Shown here: positions 6,009 to 14,119 of the stretch, piece by piece
Layout: the number at the start of each line of letters is the position of its first letter
Numbering within the stretch: position 1 is the stretch's first letter
From: a virus
Reading direction: 5' to 3' (one strand)
Length of the DNA: 25,092 nt
Virus record (IMG/VR): IMGVR_UViG_3300035698_003511
Location: 1 to 25,092 of that record
Notes under the pieces: model-generated
Seen by the model: only the letters and a program-made list of their open reading frames with translations
What the model was told of the DNA's origin: nothing
The model's database searches: none
Program-made: the position numbers and the translations under genes

Positions 6009-6196
6009 GTGGCTGGCCCTGATTTATTAATACCACTACGCAACGCGCCAAGTCCTAACGCACCCAGGATCCCATAAACGAAGTCAGGAATCTGGATACC
6101 CATATAACTTAGTGTCGCCTGGACACCGATCAACGCCGCAACGATATATGTTTTCTTTCCTTCCATTAACTTACCTATTTTCGATAACAAATCCAT
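6005..6196 (-). CDS. Holin-like small membrane protein
   Basis: The protein has 63 residues with two hydrophobic segments, about 16-34 (TYIVAALIGVQATLSYMGI) and 39-54 (FVYGILGALGLGALRS), separated by a short turn (QIPD), a basic N-terminus and a polar tail. This matches the two-span topology of small phage holins. It follows the tail genes and precedes the lipoprotein, the usual place of a lysis cassette. AAGGAG precedes ATG 6196. No lysozyme or amidase adjoins it; the nearest candidate wall enzyme is the RlpA-like protein. Confidence 0.6.
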   Translation of the reverse strand: MDLLSKIGKLMEGKKTYIVAALIGVQATLSYMGIQIPDFVYGILGALGLGALRSGINKSGPAT

Positions 6197-6200
6197 TTTG

Positions 6201-6557
6201 TCACTCTCCTTTTGGTTTCGGATGCCGGAGTTTAACCGCTTTTATCTGATCCACTAGATCAGTTCCGGCCGGTCCGATATTAGTACCTTCTTCCTGTATA
6301 AATGCAAGCGCGTCAGTTATCTGTCCTAACTGATCGTTAATATCAGGATATTCTTGACGCCGCTTTTCTTTATAAGCTGTCAAGTTAACATGAGCTTGAT
6401 ATTCGTCCAGATCTAGCTCAAGTTGATATTTATCAGGTTGTGCAATTGTTTTATGCTTCCATTTCGTAATGATTATTTTTCCATTTTTGTTAGTCATATT
6501 AGCGACTGATCCATACTTCCAATCGATTGCTTTTACTAACTTAATAAAATTGCTCAT
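6201..6557 (-). CDS. XkdW-like tail-module protein
   Basis: The protein has 118 residues. The C-terminal half contains EYPDINDQLGQITDALAFI, a pattern seen in XkdW-type and related short proteins encoded just after tail-fibre or baseplate genes (EYP.I..QL..I..A). The N-terminal half is polar with short strands. Its place between the candidate receptor-binding protein and the holin agrees. These proteins are thought to help attach or assemble tail appendages, but their mechanism is poorly known. Confidence 0.5.
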   Translation of the reverse strand: MSNFIKLVKAIDWKYGSVANMTNKNGKIIITKWKHKTIAQPDKYQLELDLDEYQAHVNLTAYKEKRRQEYPDINDQLGQITDALAFIQEEGTNIGPAGTDLVDQIKAVKLRHPKPKGE

Positions 6558-6572
6558 AATGTCTTCCCTTCC

Positions 6573-7595
6573 TTATATTTTAATTTCAGTAACTGTAACA
6601 CTAGCTGCTAATAAATCACCGAAAGTAGATCCACGTAACGATCCTATAACAACCGAAGTCGTTCCAGATACTCCGACTCGGATCTTAAACGTGATTAAAT
6701 CGGTTGTCCCAGCTACCATAAAATGTCTCAAATGTACCATATGAGAAGAAGATGATGAACCACCTCCTATAGATGTATCCTGTTGACTCTCAAGTCCCAC
6801 GGCAATAGCTTCATCTGAGCCGGTAGGATTTTTATACAGAGCCGCGACAGCAGGAGCGCCATTCCCAACTGCTGTTGTCATCGGGATATCAACGTCGATC
6901 TGTAATAGATTAGTCGCAGCTTTCGAAAGTATATTAACTTCTAACTCAGGGTACTCAGCACCCTCGTCCCATAACGGGGGAGTATTGTCAAAAACAAACC
7001 CCGTAGAAACAGCTATGGATTTTTCCCCCAGATCAGACGCGTATTTAATCTGCTCAATGACTTTAGTAGAGGTATCCGATGAAATATTAACAACGCTTTG
7101 TTCAATAATATTGCTGGAACTATCCGTTGCGAATTTACCTATTAACTTAAATCTAGTGAACCCTGTGGGAGCTGTCTCGCTTTCAGAGATAGAGAAAGTA
7201 ACAGTGTTGGCCGTAGCGTCGGCGCAAGCATAAACATAATATGTTGTACTTGCTGTCCTTGACCCAGTATCTATATTTGCAAACGTAATGTCAGTTGCCG
7301 TGGTATTTTTCCTTAATACTCTTTGAGAACCTGCTGCGTTGACACAAGAAACCTTACCACTTGATGCCGATATAGTATCATCATCGCTCCACGATAACTT
7401 TATGCTACAATAAGTGTCTATAATAAATCCCAAGACATCGATTGAATCTGCTTGCGTTAATCCTGACCCTAGCATACCAAGCCAAGTAGCTAACGCCTCG
7501 ATCTCATCGTTAGGTACGTTCTGATCTTCAGCCTCGACGAAATCAACGTTATCTTCTAACGTAGGAAAACTCGGTGCTGACCCAGGAATATTCAT
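6573..7595 (-). CDS. Candidate receptor-binding or tail-tip protein
   Basis: The protein has 340 residues and is rich in Ser, Thr and Gly with alternating hydrophobic residues, as in beta-structured tail appendages. An N-terminal acidic region (to about residue 60) is followed by a strand-rich domain (TTYYVYACADATANTVTFSIS). A Gly-Ser spacer (SIGGGSSSSSH) precedes a C-terminal domain (VHLRHFMVAGTTDLITFKI) resembling the head domain of trimeric fibres. It is encoded directly after the Tal-like gene, where receptor-binding proteins usually lie. Which host structure it binds cannot be told. Confidence 0.55.
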   Translation of the reverse strand: MNIPGSAPSFPTLEDNVDFVEAEDQNVPNDEIEALATWLGMLGSGLTQADSIDVLGFIIDTYCSIKLSWSDDDTISASSGKVSCVNAAGSQRVLRKNTTATDITFANIDTGSRTASTTYYVYACADATANTVTFSISESETAPTGFTRFKLIGKFATDSSSNIIEQSVVNISSDTSTKVIEQIKYASDLGEKSIAVSTGFVFDNTPPLWDEGAEYPELEVNILSKAATNLLQIDVDIPMTTAVGNGAPAVAALYKNPTGSDEAIAVGLESQQDTSIGGGSSSSSHMVHLRHFMVAGTTDLITFKIRVGVSGTTSVVIGSLRGSTFGDLLAASVTVTEIKI

Positions 7596-7598
7596 AAT

Positions 7599-8702
7599 TT
7601 ATCTCCTCTGTACGTTTTTAATCTGATACTCGATCCCTTTCTGCTGTGATGCTAAATTCGGCAAGTCACGTTTAAGCTTTACCTGAACGATTAAGCCACC
7701 ACCAATCATCTCATATCTTATATCTGAAGCTTGGTCGTGAGTTAAACTTCCATATTTAATGTTACGGCCATATTTATGTATCGTTCCGTATAAAGATTTA
7801 TCTCTTATTACCCCATCGTCTAACGCAACTGCTCCGATCGGTACGCTACTTTCTAAAAACAAATCATCTTTAATCGTAGTGAATTTCACCCTACGCTGCG
7901 AGTTGGTTGTGCTTTTAAGTAAAACTTGAGCGTAACGATTGGCGTCTGACAGTTCAGTAATAGACGACTCGAAAACGTTCTTCTCTTTACGTCCAAACTT
8001 AGAAATACTCAACGAAGATTCGATAGTTGTAAGGATCGTTGTACCTTCATTCCCGAATACGTTCATAACGTTAATAACATCTTCATCTTTACGAATAACG
8101 TTAGATTTACTAACATCTTTACCTATATGAAACGTGTGTCGTACGACGCTATCGGTTTCTTTAAAGAAAAACGCTCTGTCTCGGTCAACACCCCACTCGA
8201 AGTTTCCGGCAAGCTGTCCCAATAATTGTATCGCGTCTTTCGCTGTATGGTTTAAATCTAAATTAACAACAGAATAAGAAGAAGCATCTACATTTCCCGC
8301 GTCAAACGTTATGTTAGTATATGGCACCACGAAAGTATTCATGATGTCCGTCACTATAGTGCTAACACTTTCACCTTCGTATACTTTCTTAACGATGATA
8401 TCATCTAGCTCAACGATGTATCCGTAAAACGAACACTTGATAGATTCTTTGCCACCACTAAGGATCCTAGTTGTTTGAACAAGTTTTCCGGAATACCGGA
8501 TCTCGTTATTGATAAATATTTTGATCGATGTCTGTGGCTCGATCTTATCTTCTAAATAGTCGAAATCACTTTCTATGATTAAGTCTGCTTGCGAACAACC
8601 TCCGATATTTCTATATGCCCAGGAAACATTAGCCCTATGATCTAATACAGAGAATAAATCGCCATTCTTATCATATAGTTTTATAAAAAACGTATTAGAC
8701 AT
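7599..8702 (-). CDS. Tail-associated hub protein (Tal/gp27-like)
   Basis: The protein has 367 residues. The order of features matches phage tail-hub proteins: an N-terminal beta domain (KLYDKNGDLFSVL...WAYRNIGGCSQADLII), a second domain containing YSGKLVQTTR, a section with VSTIVTDIMNTF, and the segment AIQLLGQLAGNFEWGVDRDRAFFF, which recalls the gp27/gp44 hub fold. It overlaps the Dit gene by 8 bases. The protein should close the tail tip below Dit and hold the receptor-binding protein. No C-terminal peptidoglycan hydrolase domain is present, unlike in longer Tal proteins. Confidence 0.65.
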   Translation of the reverse strand: MSNTFFIKLYDKNGDLFSVLDHRANVSWAYRNIGGCSQADLIIESDFDYLEDKIEPQTSIKIFINNEIRYSGKLVQTTRILSGGKESIKCSFYGYIVELDDIIVKKVYEGESVSTIVTDIMNTFVVPYTNITFDAGNVDASSYSVVNLDLNHTAKDAIQLLGQLAGNFEWGVDRDRAFFFKETDSVVRHTFHIGKDVSKSNVIRKDEDVINVMNVFGNEGTTILTTIESSLSISKFGRKEKNVFESSITELSDANRYAQVLLKSTTNSQRRVKFTTIKDDLFLESSVPIGAVALDDGVIRDKSLYGTIHKYGRNIKYGSLTHDQASDIRYEMIGGGLIVQVKLKRDLPNLASQQKGIEYQIKNVQRR

Positions 8703-9468
8703 AAAACCAGTCCCTTGACGCGATACTATAACTTAACGTCGCCGCGTTGACAATAACGCTCTGGTTGCCGCCATCCGGTATCTCAAGAAACAAATTACCA
8801 CCAAAATGCGACAGTGCGTCTATAAAAGTTATTCCTGTTTGTAGTTGTACACTTCCAAGATCGCAGTCAATAGTGAGTGTCTGACCATTAAGCATAGGCC
8901 CTGTAAAATTAAAATAATGAGAATTAGCTGGTACATTTACTCGCAAATCGTTAGTAAAACTCGCACCACTGACGAAAGTGAAAACCGGCCGTGTCGGTCT
9001 GGATCCGTTATTCACTAAAGTCTCTACTGTTACGCCGTTATTGAGCGATCCGACAACTGTTCGCAACGTCGTGCTTTCCGCGTATGGATTGTTAGCCACA
9101 AGTACCATATCGACATCGTATACATATTCATATAACCCTTTTTGGAACTTCGCGTTGATCCCTTCTTTGGAAATACGTGCGTCAATAAACCGATCGTCAC
9201 GATATTTAAATTGTGCCGAATCTCCGTTATTACGGACAGCACGTATCATAGTATTTAAGTCGTTATGCAAACTGTCTTTATCGGTACTGAACAGTTTACC
9301 ATTAATCTTGATTTTGCGTGGCTTTTCATAAGCGTCTAGCGATACACCACCGCTCTGCCTACGTATATCTATCGATGGCGTGTCGAACGGTTGTTGATGT
9401 CCAACAATTTCAAACGTACGATTACTGAAAAAATATGTACCAAAAGCCAAAGTGAAATTTGACGGCAT
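8695..9468 (-). CDS. Distal tail protein (Dit)
   Basis: This 257-residue protein is encoded immediately after the tape measure (TAATG, 1-base overlap), the standard place of Dit. The N-terminal region (TFEIVGHQQPFDTPSIDI...KIKINGKLF) and the middle (FQKGLYEYVYDVDMVLVANNPY) look like the belt domain of Dit proteins: beta-rich, with the NPY turn before a galectin-like C-terminal domain (SRPTRPVFTFV... to LEIPDGGN). Dit forms a hexameric ring joining the tail tube to the tip proteins. Confidence 0.7.
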   Translation of the reverse strand: MPSNFTLAFGTYFFSNRTFEIVGHQQPFDTPSIDIRRQSGGVSLDAYEKPRKIKINGKLFSTDKDSLHNDLNTMIRAVRNNGDSAQFKYRDDRFIDARISKEGINAKFQKGLYEYVYDVDMVLVANNPYAESTTLRTVVGSLNNGVTVETLVNNGSRPTRPVFTFVSGASFTNDLRVNVPANSHYFNFTGPMLNGQTLTIDCDLGSVQLQTGITFIDALSHFGGNLFLEIPDGGNQSVIVNAATLSYSIASRDWFYV

Positions 9469-11720
9469 TACGCTCCCCTCCTACGTCGATCTATTTCTGT
9501 TGATAGCATCTCAGCCATTTCTTGCGGATCATCGACGTTACCATTTACTGTTATATTAATACTACCTCCTCCAAAATCAGAAGTTAAGTCTTTAATCATA
9601 GCATCGATACCACCGTCCTTTGATTCTGGACCACCTAAAGTTAAGTCTCCGGCCCTTATAGCCTCTGCAAAATCACGAGGTACAATCATTTCACCTGGCG
9701 TTAAGTTAGCCGGAACGCTGTCTGTGCCTTTAGAAAACCCCTGGGAAGCAATAGTTCCTATCTGAACGGCTCCTGCGGCCGCGGCAGTTGCCGCCATTGC
9801 GAGACCAACAGGAAAGAAAGGTTGAGTTGCTAGTCCACTGGTTACAGCCATAGCAGTATTAACGATAGCTTCTCCTAGCCGTATAGCCTTAATAACGTTA
9901 GCGAATTTTTGACTTTCTCCTTGCGCCACCGCGAACCCATCAGCGAGTGATCCTAACAGGCTGGCCGTCGTTCCAAGTGCGAGCTGAATACGTTGTTTGT
10001 CTATTTTTTGTTGTAAAGCAGCATGCGCTTTGGCCAGTTCTGCTTTTTTCTTAAAAAGTGCTTTTTCGGCTTCGCCTTTAACTTTATTTGCTTGAAGTAT
10101 AAAATCGACTTGATCCATCTCAAGTTTTAGTATGTCAGCTTTATGTTGTAACGCTTCTTCTTTACTGAGAGCTAACGCTTCAGCCATTATAGCGTCTATA
10201 GCTGCTTGGCCTTCAAGTATCACATTAGCTTTTTCCGTCCAGAACTCTGTTTCAGTTTGTAGTAGTGCAGCTTTCTTTTCCTCCTCAGACATAACTTCAG
10301 GAGAATCTGCACCACCTGTATCAAGATCCGATATCGCATCAACAGGTGCCTCATCTGCGCCACCACCAAGCCCTTTACCCAACCCTGCACCGACACCAAA
10401 TATCTTAGATACAATACTACTTGTATCTCCAGCACCTAGTCTGAATATAGCTTCTATCATCGTAGTAAAAGTGTCAGACACTCTACCTGTTTCTTTTTCA
10501 ACCTCTCGTAAAACATTTAACATTTTAGACAAGTCAGTTGCCGCAGCATTAATAGCAGGAGTAAAATTATCACCTATTTCGATAGTCAATGCTTGCCAGG
10601 AATTTGTTAATATTTTCAGACTAGATTCGGTAGTGTCAAATCTTTTGTTTGCTTCGTCTGTCAATGCTGTATTTATGAGAAACGCTTCATTTGACTTTTC
10701 GATTGAATCTGTTAATAATCCTCCAGCACCACCTACAGATAAAAAAGCTTGAACCAATCTTTGATCAGAAAGCCCTAGTTTATCTAATATTTTCACACCC
10801 TTCAAACCTGCCTTACCCAGTCCTTCAATAAACAATGCAAAGGCTTTTCCGGCGTCTTCTTCAAATACTTTTTTAAATTCAGCCGCAGTTAATCCAGAGA
10901 TATAAGCGAACTCTTTGAGGCTGTCACCTCCGTTTGTTACCGCGTCAGCCATCATTATAAGTGCTTTACTGACAGCCGTTCCTCCTCTCTCAGCCTTCAC
11001 CCCTACCGCTGTGAAAGCTGCTCCAAAACCAAACAAATCAGCCGAAGATAAACCTACCACTTTCCCAGCACCGGCTATCCTTTGAGCAAAACCAAGTATT
11101 TCATCTTCAGTAGTGGCAGTTGAATTACCTAAGTCAACAACAGCCGAAGCCATATTCTCTATATTTTCTAGCGGTTCTTGTATAACGTTCGCTATTCTAG
11201 CAAAACCTGTAGCCGCTGCTTCTTTTGTTAAATTAGTTGTTACTGCGATTTTGGCAACTGACTCGGTGAATTTAGTGAGGTTTTTGACGCCACGCACACC
11301 TAATTGACCAGCTATCTCTTGAATTTGAGCCAAATCCTTAGCCGCGATAGGGATTCTTGTGGATAATTCGATTAACCCGGAACTTAACTGTTTAAATTCA
11401 GCTTCAGTAGCATCTACTGTTTTCTTAACTCCAGCAAACGCGCTTTCAAATTCTATGGCTGGTGTGATCAAAGCTTCTATAGCTTGTTTCATTACACGGA
11501 AAGCTTGACTGGCTATGAAAACTCCACCAGCTACAGCTAACCATGTAGCTTTCATTTGTTGCCCTACTGATTTGGATTTTTTGTTTGTGTCGTCTAGGTT
11601 CTTTTTTGATTTCTTAGCGAATTGATCTATACTTTTATTTGCCTTATTCAGTCCGGTTTTAAGGCCTTTAATGTCTGCGCTTATTTTGACAAGAAGATTT
11701 CCGAGATTACCTGTTGCCAT
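9468..11720 (-). CDS. Tail tape-measure protein
   Basis: The protein has 750 residues, the longest tail protein here. It begins with the familiar tape-measure start (NLLVKISADIKGLKTGLNKANKSIDQF) and has long Ala/Lys/Glu-rich helices. The tape-measure core region lies at about 110-330 (ARIANVIQEPLENIENMASA). A hydrophobic helix-rich segment at about 640-680 could insert in the host membrane during DNA entry. A Gly/Asp/Glu-rich linker near residues 430-470 separates two helical parts. At the usual 1.5 angstrom per residue it predicts a tail of roughly 110 nm. GAGGTGG precedes ATG 11720. Confidence 0.9.
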   Translation of the reverse strand: MATGNLGNLLVKISADIKGLKTGLNKANKSIDQFAKKSKKNLDDTNKKSKSVGQQMKATWLAVAGGVFIASQAFRVMKQAIEALITPAIEFESAFAGVKKTVDATEAEFKQLSSGLIELSTRIPIAAKDLAQIQEIAGQLGVRGVKNLTKFTESVAKIAVTTNLTKEAAATGFARIANVIQEPLENIENMASAVVDLGNSTATTEDEILGFAQRIAGAGKVVGLSSADLFGFGAAFTAVGVKAERGGTAVSKALIMMADAVTNGGDSLKEFAYISGLTAAEFKKVFEEDAGKAFALFIEGLGKAGLKGVKILDKLGLSDQRLVQAFLSVGGAGGLLTDSIEKSNEAFLINTALTDEANKRFDTTESSLKILTNSWQALTIEIGDNFTPAINAAATDLSKMLNVLREVEKETGRVSDTFTTMIEAIFRLGAGDTSSIVSKIFGVGAGLGKGLGGGADEAPVDAISDLDTGGADSPEVMSEEEKKAALLQTETEFWTEKANVILEGQAAIDAIMAEALALSKEEALQHKADILKLEMDQVDFILQANKVKGEAEKALFKKKAELAKAHAALQQKIDKQRIQLALGTTASLLGSLADGFAVAQGESQKFANVIKAIRLGEAIVNTAMAVTSGLATQPFFPVGLAMAATAAAAGAVQIGTIASQGFSKGTDSVPANLTPGEMIVPRDFAEAIRAGDLTLGGPESKDGGIDAMIKDLTSDFGGGSINITVNGNVDDPQEMAEMLSTEIDRRRRGA

Positions 11721-12311
11721 TATCCACCTCTAATATTCCTGAAGCTTTCAACTTGTCAATTTCTGTCATGTCGAGTTGTTTGTTTTTGCCTACCCGATCA
11801 AGTTTACCGTTAGCCGCTACCCAAACAAGTCCAGCTTGTAGTTTAGTATATTCAAGTCTTTCTTTATACAGACTTTCAGCAACTAAAGAAAGTTGTTCAA
11901 CTGTAAAAGTTTCCATCACTTTAAGCGGAGACCATGAATAAGCGATAGCCACTTTCTTTATTACGTCGGGTAGAGTTATTCTTTCACTGTTAGAACTTCT
12001 CTGAATCTCTCTACCCCTTTCAACAAAGGGAGCAATTCTCGCTTGTATAGTATTCCGAACGCTTCAGCTATTTCCTTTAAATCTGAATCAGTGTCTAGCT
12101 GTTCAACGCTCACTCCAAGCATGAAACTGATAACTTTCATCATGAAGGGTACAGATGTTTTTAAACTCTGGTCAGGTTGCTCACCCAACTCCCCCCACAT
12201 CTCTATCAGATCCAGTTTTTTCGTTATTGGTAGCTTGGTGACAATCATTTCTTTGCCACACAGCGTTACCTTAACCGGTTCTCCACGCATTACTTCTAAT
12301 TCGTCACTCAT
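11707..12311 (-). CDS. Tail assembly chaperone, frameshifted long form (gpGT-like)
   Basis: A -1 shift at 12024-12030 would join the first 96 codons of the upstream ORF to the downstream frame, giving a 201-residue protein. The -1 frame is open from the slip site through the gap (VERGREIQRSSNSERITLPDVIKK) and into AIAYSWSPLKVMETFTVEQLSL, which looks like the T-domain of lambda-type GT proteins. The only alternative start, GTG 11952, has no proper ribosome site. In lambda and most siphoviruses the short and long forms coat the tape measure during tail assembly. The position just before the tape measure fits. Confidence 0.75.
11976..12311 (-). CDS. Tail assembly chaperone, short form (gpG-like)
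   Basis: The protein has 111 residues. It is acidic and helical in the middle, with MIVTKLPITKKLDLIEMWGEL near the N-terminus, as in gpG-type chaperones that follow the tail tube gene. AACAAAGGAG precedes ATG 12311. This is the product of normal translation; a minority of ribosomes probably shift frame near codon 95 to make the long form. Family sequence conservation is low, so the call rests on gene order and the frameshift. Confidence 0.72.
   Translation of the reverse strand: MSDELEVMRGEPVKVTLCGKEMIVTKLPITKKLDLIEMWGELGEQPDQSLKTSVPFMMKVISFMLGVSVEQLDTDSDLKEIAEAFGILYKRELLPLLKGVERFREVLTVKE
12024..12030 (-). promoter_or_regulatory. Probable -1 ribosomal frameshift heptamer C CCT TTG
   Basis: Read in the frame of the upstream ORF, the codons are CCT TTG preceded by C. 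The site therefore has the X XXY YYZ form, and re-pairing on CCC TTT keeps most base pairs. It lies 48 bases before the zero-frame stop, in the overlap of the two chaperone frames. I did not test for a downstream pseudoknot. Confidence 0.65.
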
Positions 12312-12327
12312 CGCCTGTTCTCCTTTG

Positions 12328-12876
12328 TTATACTACTGTCTGTGCCATTTTAAAAAGCGTCTTGCCGTTAGTTAACGCTGCACCGGCCCAATCTTCAGCC
12401 ACATCAAGCGCGTTGAACTTATATGGAAATTCGTGTAGATCGTCAGGATTAATCGCGACAGCGATCGTTCCGTCACCAGTAGCTTTCCAGATATCAAGTG
12501 TTATCGTGCTACCATCAGCAGCAATATGCTGAAATCTTAACGCGACTTCTGTGTTGTTTGGCCGACCACCAAACTCAAGTATTCTGTCCGGGCTGCTAAC
12601 ACTTGTCTGTCCGTCACCAAGAACTCTTGACAAATTGTCAAGATTCCATTGGATCCCGGTTAGCTCGAGCATAACATCTTCCTGTGACGCAAACGCCTTG
12701 ATCGCGTTCTGAGGGCTGCCCTGTCTGATTAACACGTTATTCCTTTCAACTGTCAACGTCGCCGCGCCACGAACATACCCTACATCGATCGTGGGTGTAG
12801 CATCTGCCGGTCCGATCAGTAAAACACCTGGGCCGATCGACACTTCATTAATTGATCCTGAAGGTTTATTTCTCAT
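12328..12876 (-). CDS. Major tail tube protein
   Basis: This 182-residue protein is encoded just before the tail assembly chaperone. The sequence is typical of tail tube subunits: GPGVLLIGPADATPTIDVGYVRGAATLTVERN at the start, a central ALRFQHIAADGSTITLDIWKA, then TIAVAINPDDLHEFPYKFNALD near the end. Strands alternate with Gly/Asp turns, as expected for the tube beta-sandwich. ACAAAGGAG precedes ATG 12876, agreeing with a strongly made protein. Confidence 0.85.
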   Translation of the reverse strand: MRNKPSGSINEVSIGPGVLLIGPADATPTIDVGYVRGAATLTVERNNVLIRQGSPQNAIKAFASQEDVMLELTGIQWNLDNLSRVLGDGQTSVSSPDRILEFGGRPNNTEVALRFQHIAADGSTITLDIWKATGDGTIAVAINPDDLHEFPYKFNALDVAEDWAGAALTNGKTLFKMAQTVV

Positions 12877-13166
12877 TTCGTTTTCTCCTTTGTAAAGTTT
12901 TTCTTAGGTACCCATTCTCTATATATAACACTCACAACATCATGCGGAGATTTCATCTTGGCCACACGGTCTGCATGCAGTTTCGCATACTCTTCAGTGC
13001 AGATAAAATTCCTCGTTCCGCATGCTGGACATATCAATCTAAGTATACCACCCTCAAACGTAATATACAAATCTCGATGTTTGATTGATAAAGATTTGTC
13101 ATGGCTTTCTGTAGCCAAAAAATAATCACACCCTTCTTTCCCACAACATAACTTTTTTTTAATCAT
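12873..13166 (-). CDS. Zinc-ribbon protein of the tail module
   Basis: The protein has 97 residues. Cysteines 7, 8 and 13 (CCGKEGC) and the knuckle CPAC (46-49) are spaced like a zinc ribbon, and another Cys at 56 may take part. The tail is basic and lysine-rich. It overlaps the terminator gene and the tube gene by 4 bases each, so it is translated with them. Similar small proteins occasionally lie between neck and tube genes in siphoviruses, without a known role. It may be a minor assembly factor. Confidence 0.6.
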   Translation of the reverse strand: MIKKKLCCGKEGCDYFLATESHDKSLSIKHRDLYITFEGGILRLICPACGTRNFICTEEYAKLHADRVAKMKSPHDVVSVIYREWVPKKNFTKEKTK

Positions 13167-13618
13167 TGTAATGTCCCCCTGGCTCTAAACCGTCCCAAAT
13201 ATCTCATTATTTTAGTATCCTGCTCATACATCTGAGGCCCTCTATAAAAATTCTCTAACATCAGCATATTAATGCCTACAGTATTGTCCCATCCACCGTT
13301 ATTATGTAACTCGTTTTTAGCGGCCGCGAAACACTCCATTACGTTGTCCCAGGTATAGGATCCTTCAGTTATCCCTGTCTGAAACCATAAATCAAGCTGA
13401 ATATCTATAGTTTCCAGCCCGGCATCGTCTATCGCCTGACCGTCAGACGAAAGTAACTGTATAGTTACGGCCGGCAACGCATAATTCTGTATCGTAGATA
13501 ACTCTCCGACGTAGATACGTGCCGAGTCACCTGACCCGACGTATTTCGTGACGTCAGTAATAGTTTTTAGTTTCTTGATTATTAACTGTACGACTTTACC
13601 TTCAAATGAATTAGTCAT
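13163..13618 (-). CDS. Tail terminator-like protein
   Basis: The protein has 151 residues and sits between the gp10-like neck protein and the tube gene, the place of tail terminators (lambda gpU, SPP1 gp17). The sequence shows an N-terminal helix (VVQLIIKKLKTI), a PAVTIQLLSSDGQ strand and IDIQLDLWFQ, followed by a helix (NVMECFAAAKNELH) and a final strand region. This agrees with the alpha/beta fold of the family, which caps the tail tube and joins it to the head. Assignment rests partly on gene order. Confidence 0.6.
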   Translation of the reverse strand: MTNSFEGKVVQLIIKKLKTITDVTKYVGSGDSARIYVGELSTIQNYALPAVTIQLLSSDGQAIDDAGLETIDIQLDLWFQTGITEGSYTWDNVMECFAAAKNELHNNGGWDNTVGINMLMLENFYRGPQMYEQDTKIMRYLGRFRARGTLQ

Positions 13619-14118
13619 AATTTCACCCTTTTACCTTGATAAGTTATAGTGAACCGTTTCAACGTACGTCGTAACGTCGTTAGTATTTTATCACCAACTT
13701 CGTCCAACGATCCACGCAAGAAATCACGACTCACCATTTTACTCGTTCCAAACACCACATATTTCGCATGCTCAACACTATCGTCTATCCCAGCATAAGC
13801 TTCAGCTTCAAGTGTGCCTGAATTGATTTTAGCTTTTTTTGTTCCAGACTTTAATCCAGACAGCATCTCCCCTGACTGTTTATGGACAGTATAATCAGGT
13901 TTATGTATCGACTTCGGATTACTCCTAGAATACGGATGTCCCATCTTAGCCAGATCTTTCAACGTATATTGTGTGTTTGATATATTCTCTCTGATCTTAC
14001 CTTTAAGGATCAACTCCGCTTTCTGCATGTCGATATCAACGTTTTTGAGAAAATTATCTCCATACATGACAAAATTCTTAGCTAAAGTTTTTGCACCTAT
14101 GATAGTTTTTTCTGTCAT
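13615..14118 (-). CDS. HK97 gp10-like neck/tail completion protein
   Basis: The protein has 167 residues. The pattern of N-terminal helices (LILKGKIRENI), a His/Tyr-rich middle (GHPYSRSNPKSIHKPDYTVHKQSGEM), then EHAKYVVFGTSKMVSRDFLRGSLDEVGDKILTTL matches the HK97 gp10 family, in which a conserved Y-v-fGT segment and a final helix are characteristic. These proteins complete the tail or neck at the head-tail junction. The stop overlaps the next start by 4 bases. Confidence 0.75.
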   Translation of the reverse strand: MTEKTIIGAKTLAKNFVMYGDNFLKNVDIDMQKAELILKGKIRENISNTQYTLKDLAKMGHPYSRSNPKSIHKPDYTVHKQSGEMLSGLKSGTKKAKINSGTLEAEAYAGIDDSVEHAKYVVFGTSKMVSRDFLRGSLDEVGDKILTTLRRTLKRFTITYQGKRVKL

Positions 14119-14119
14119 G

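Noticed and set aside
10132-10752. 206-residue plus-strand ORF inside the tape-measure gene
   Set aside because: It is the reverse frame of the Ala/Ser-rich tape measure, has low-complexity content and no convincing ribosome site.
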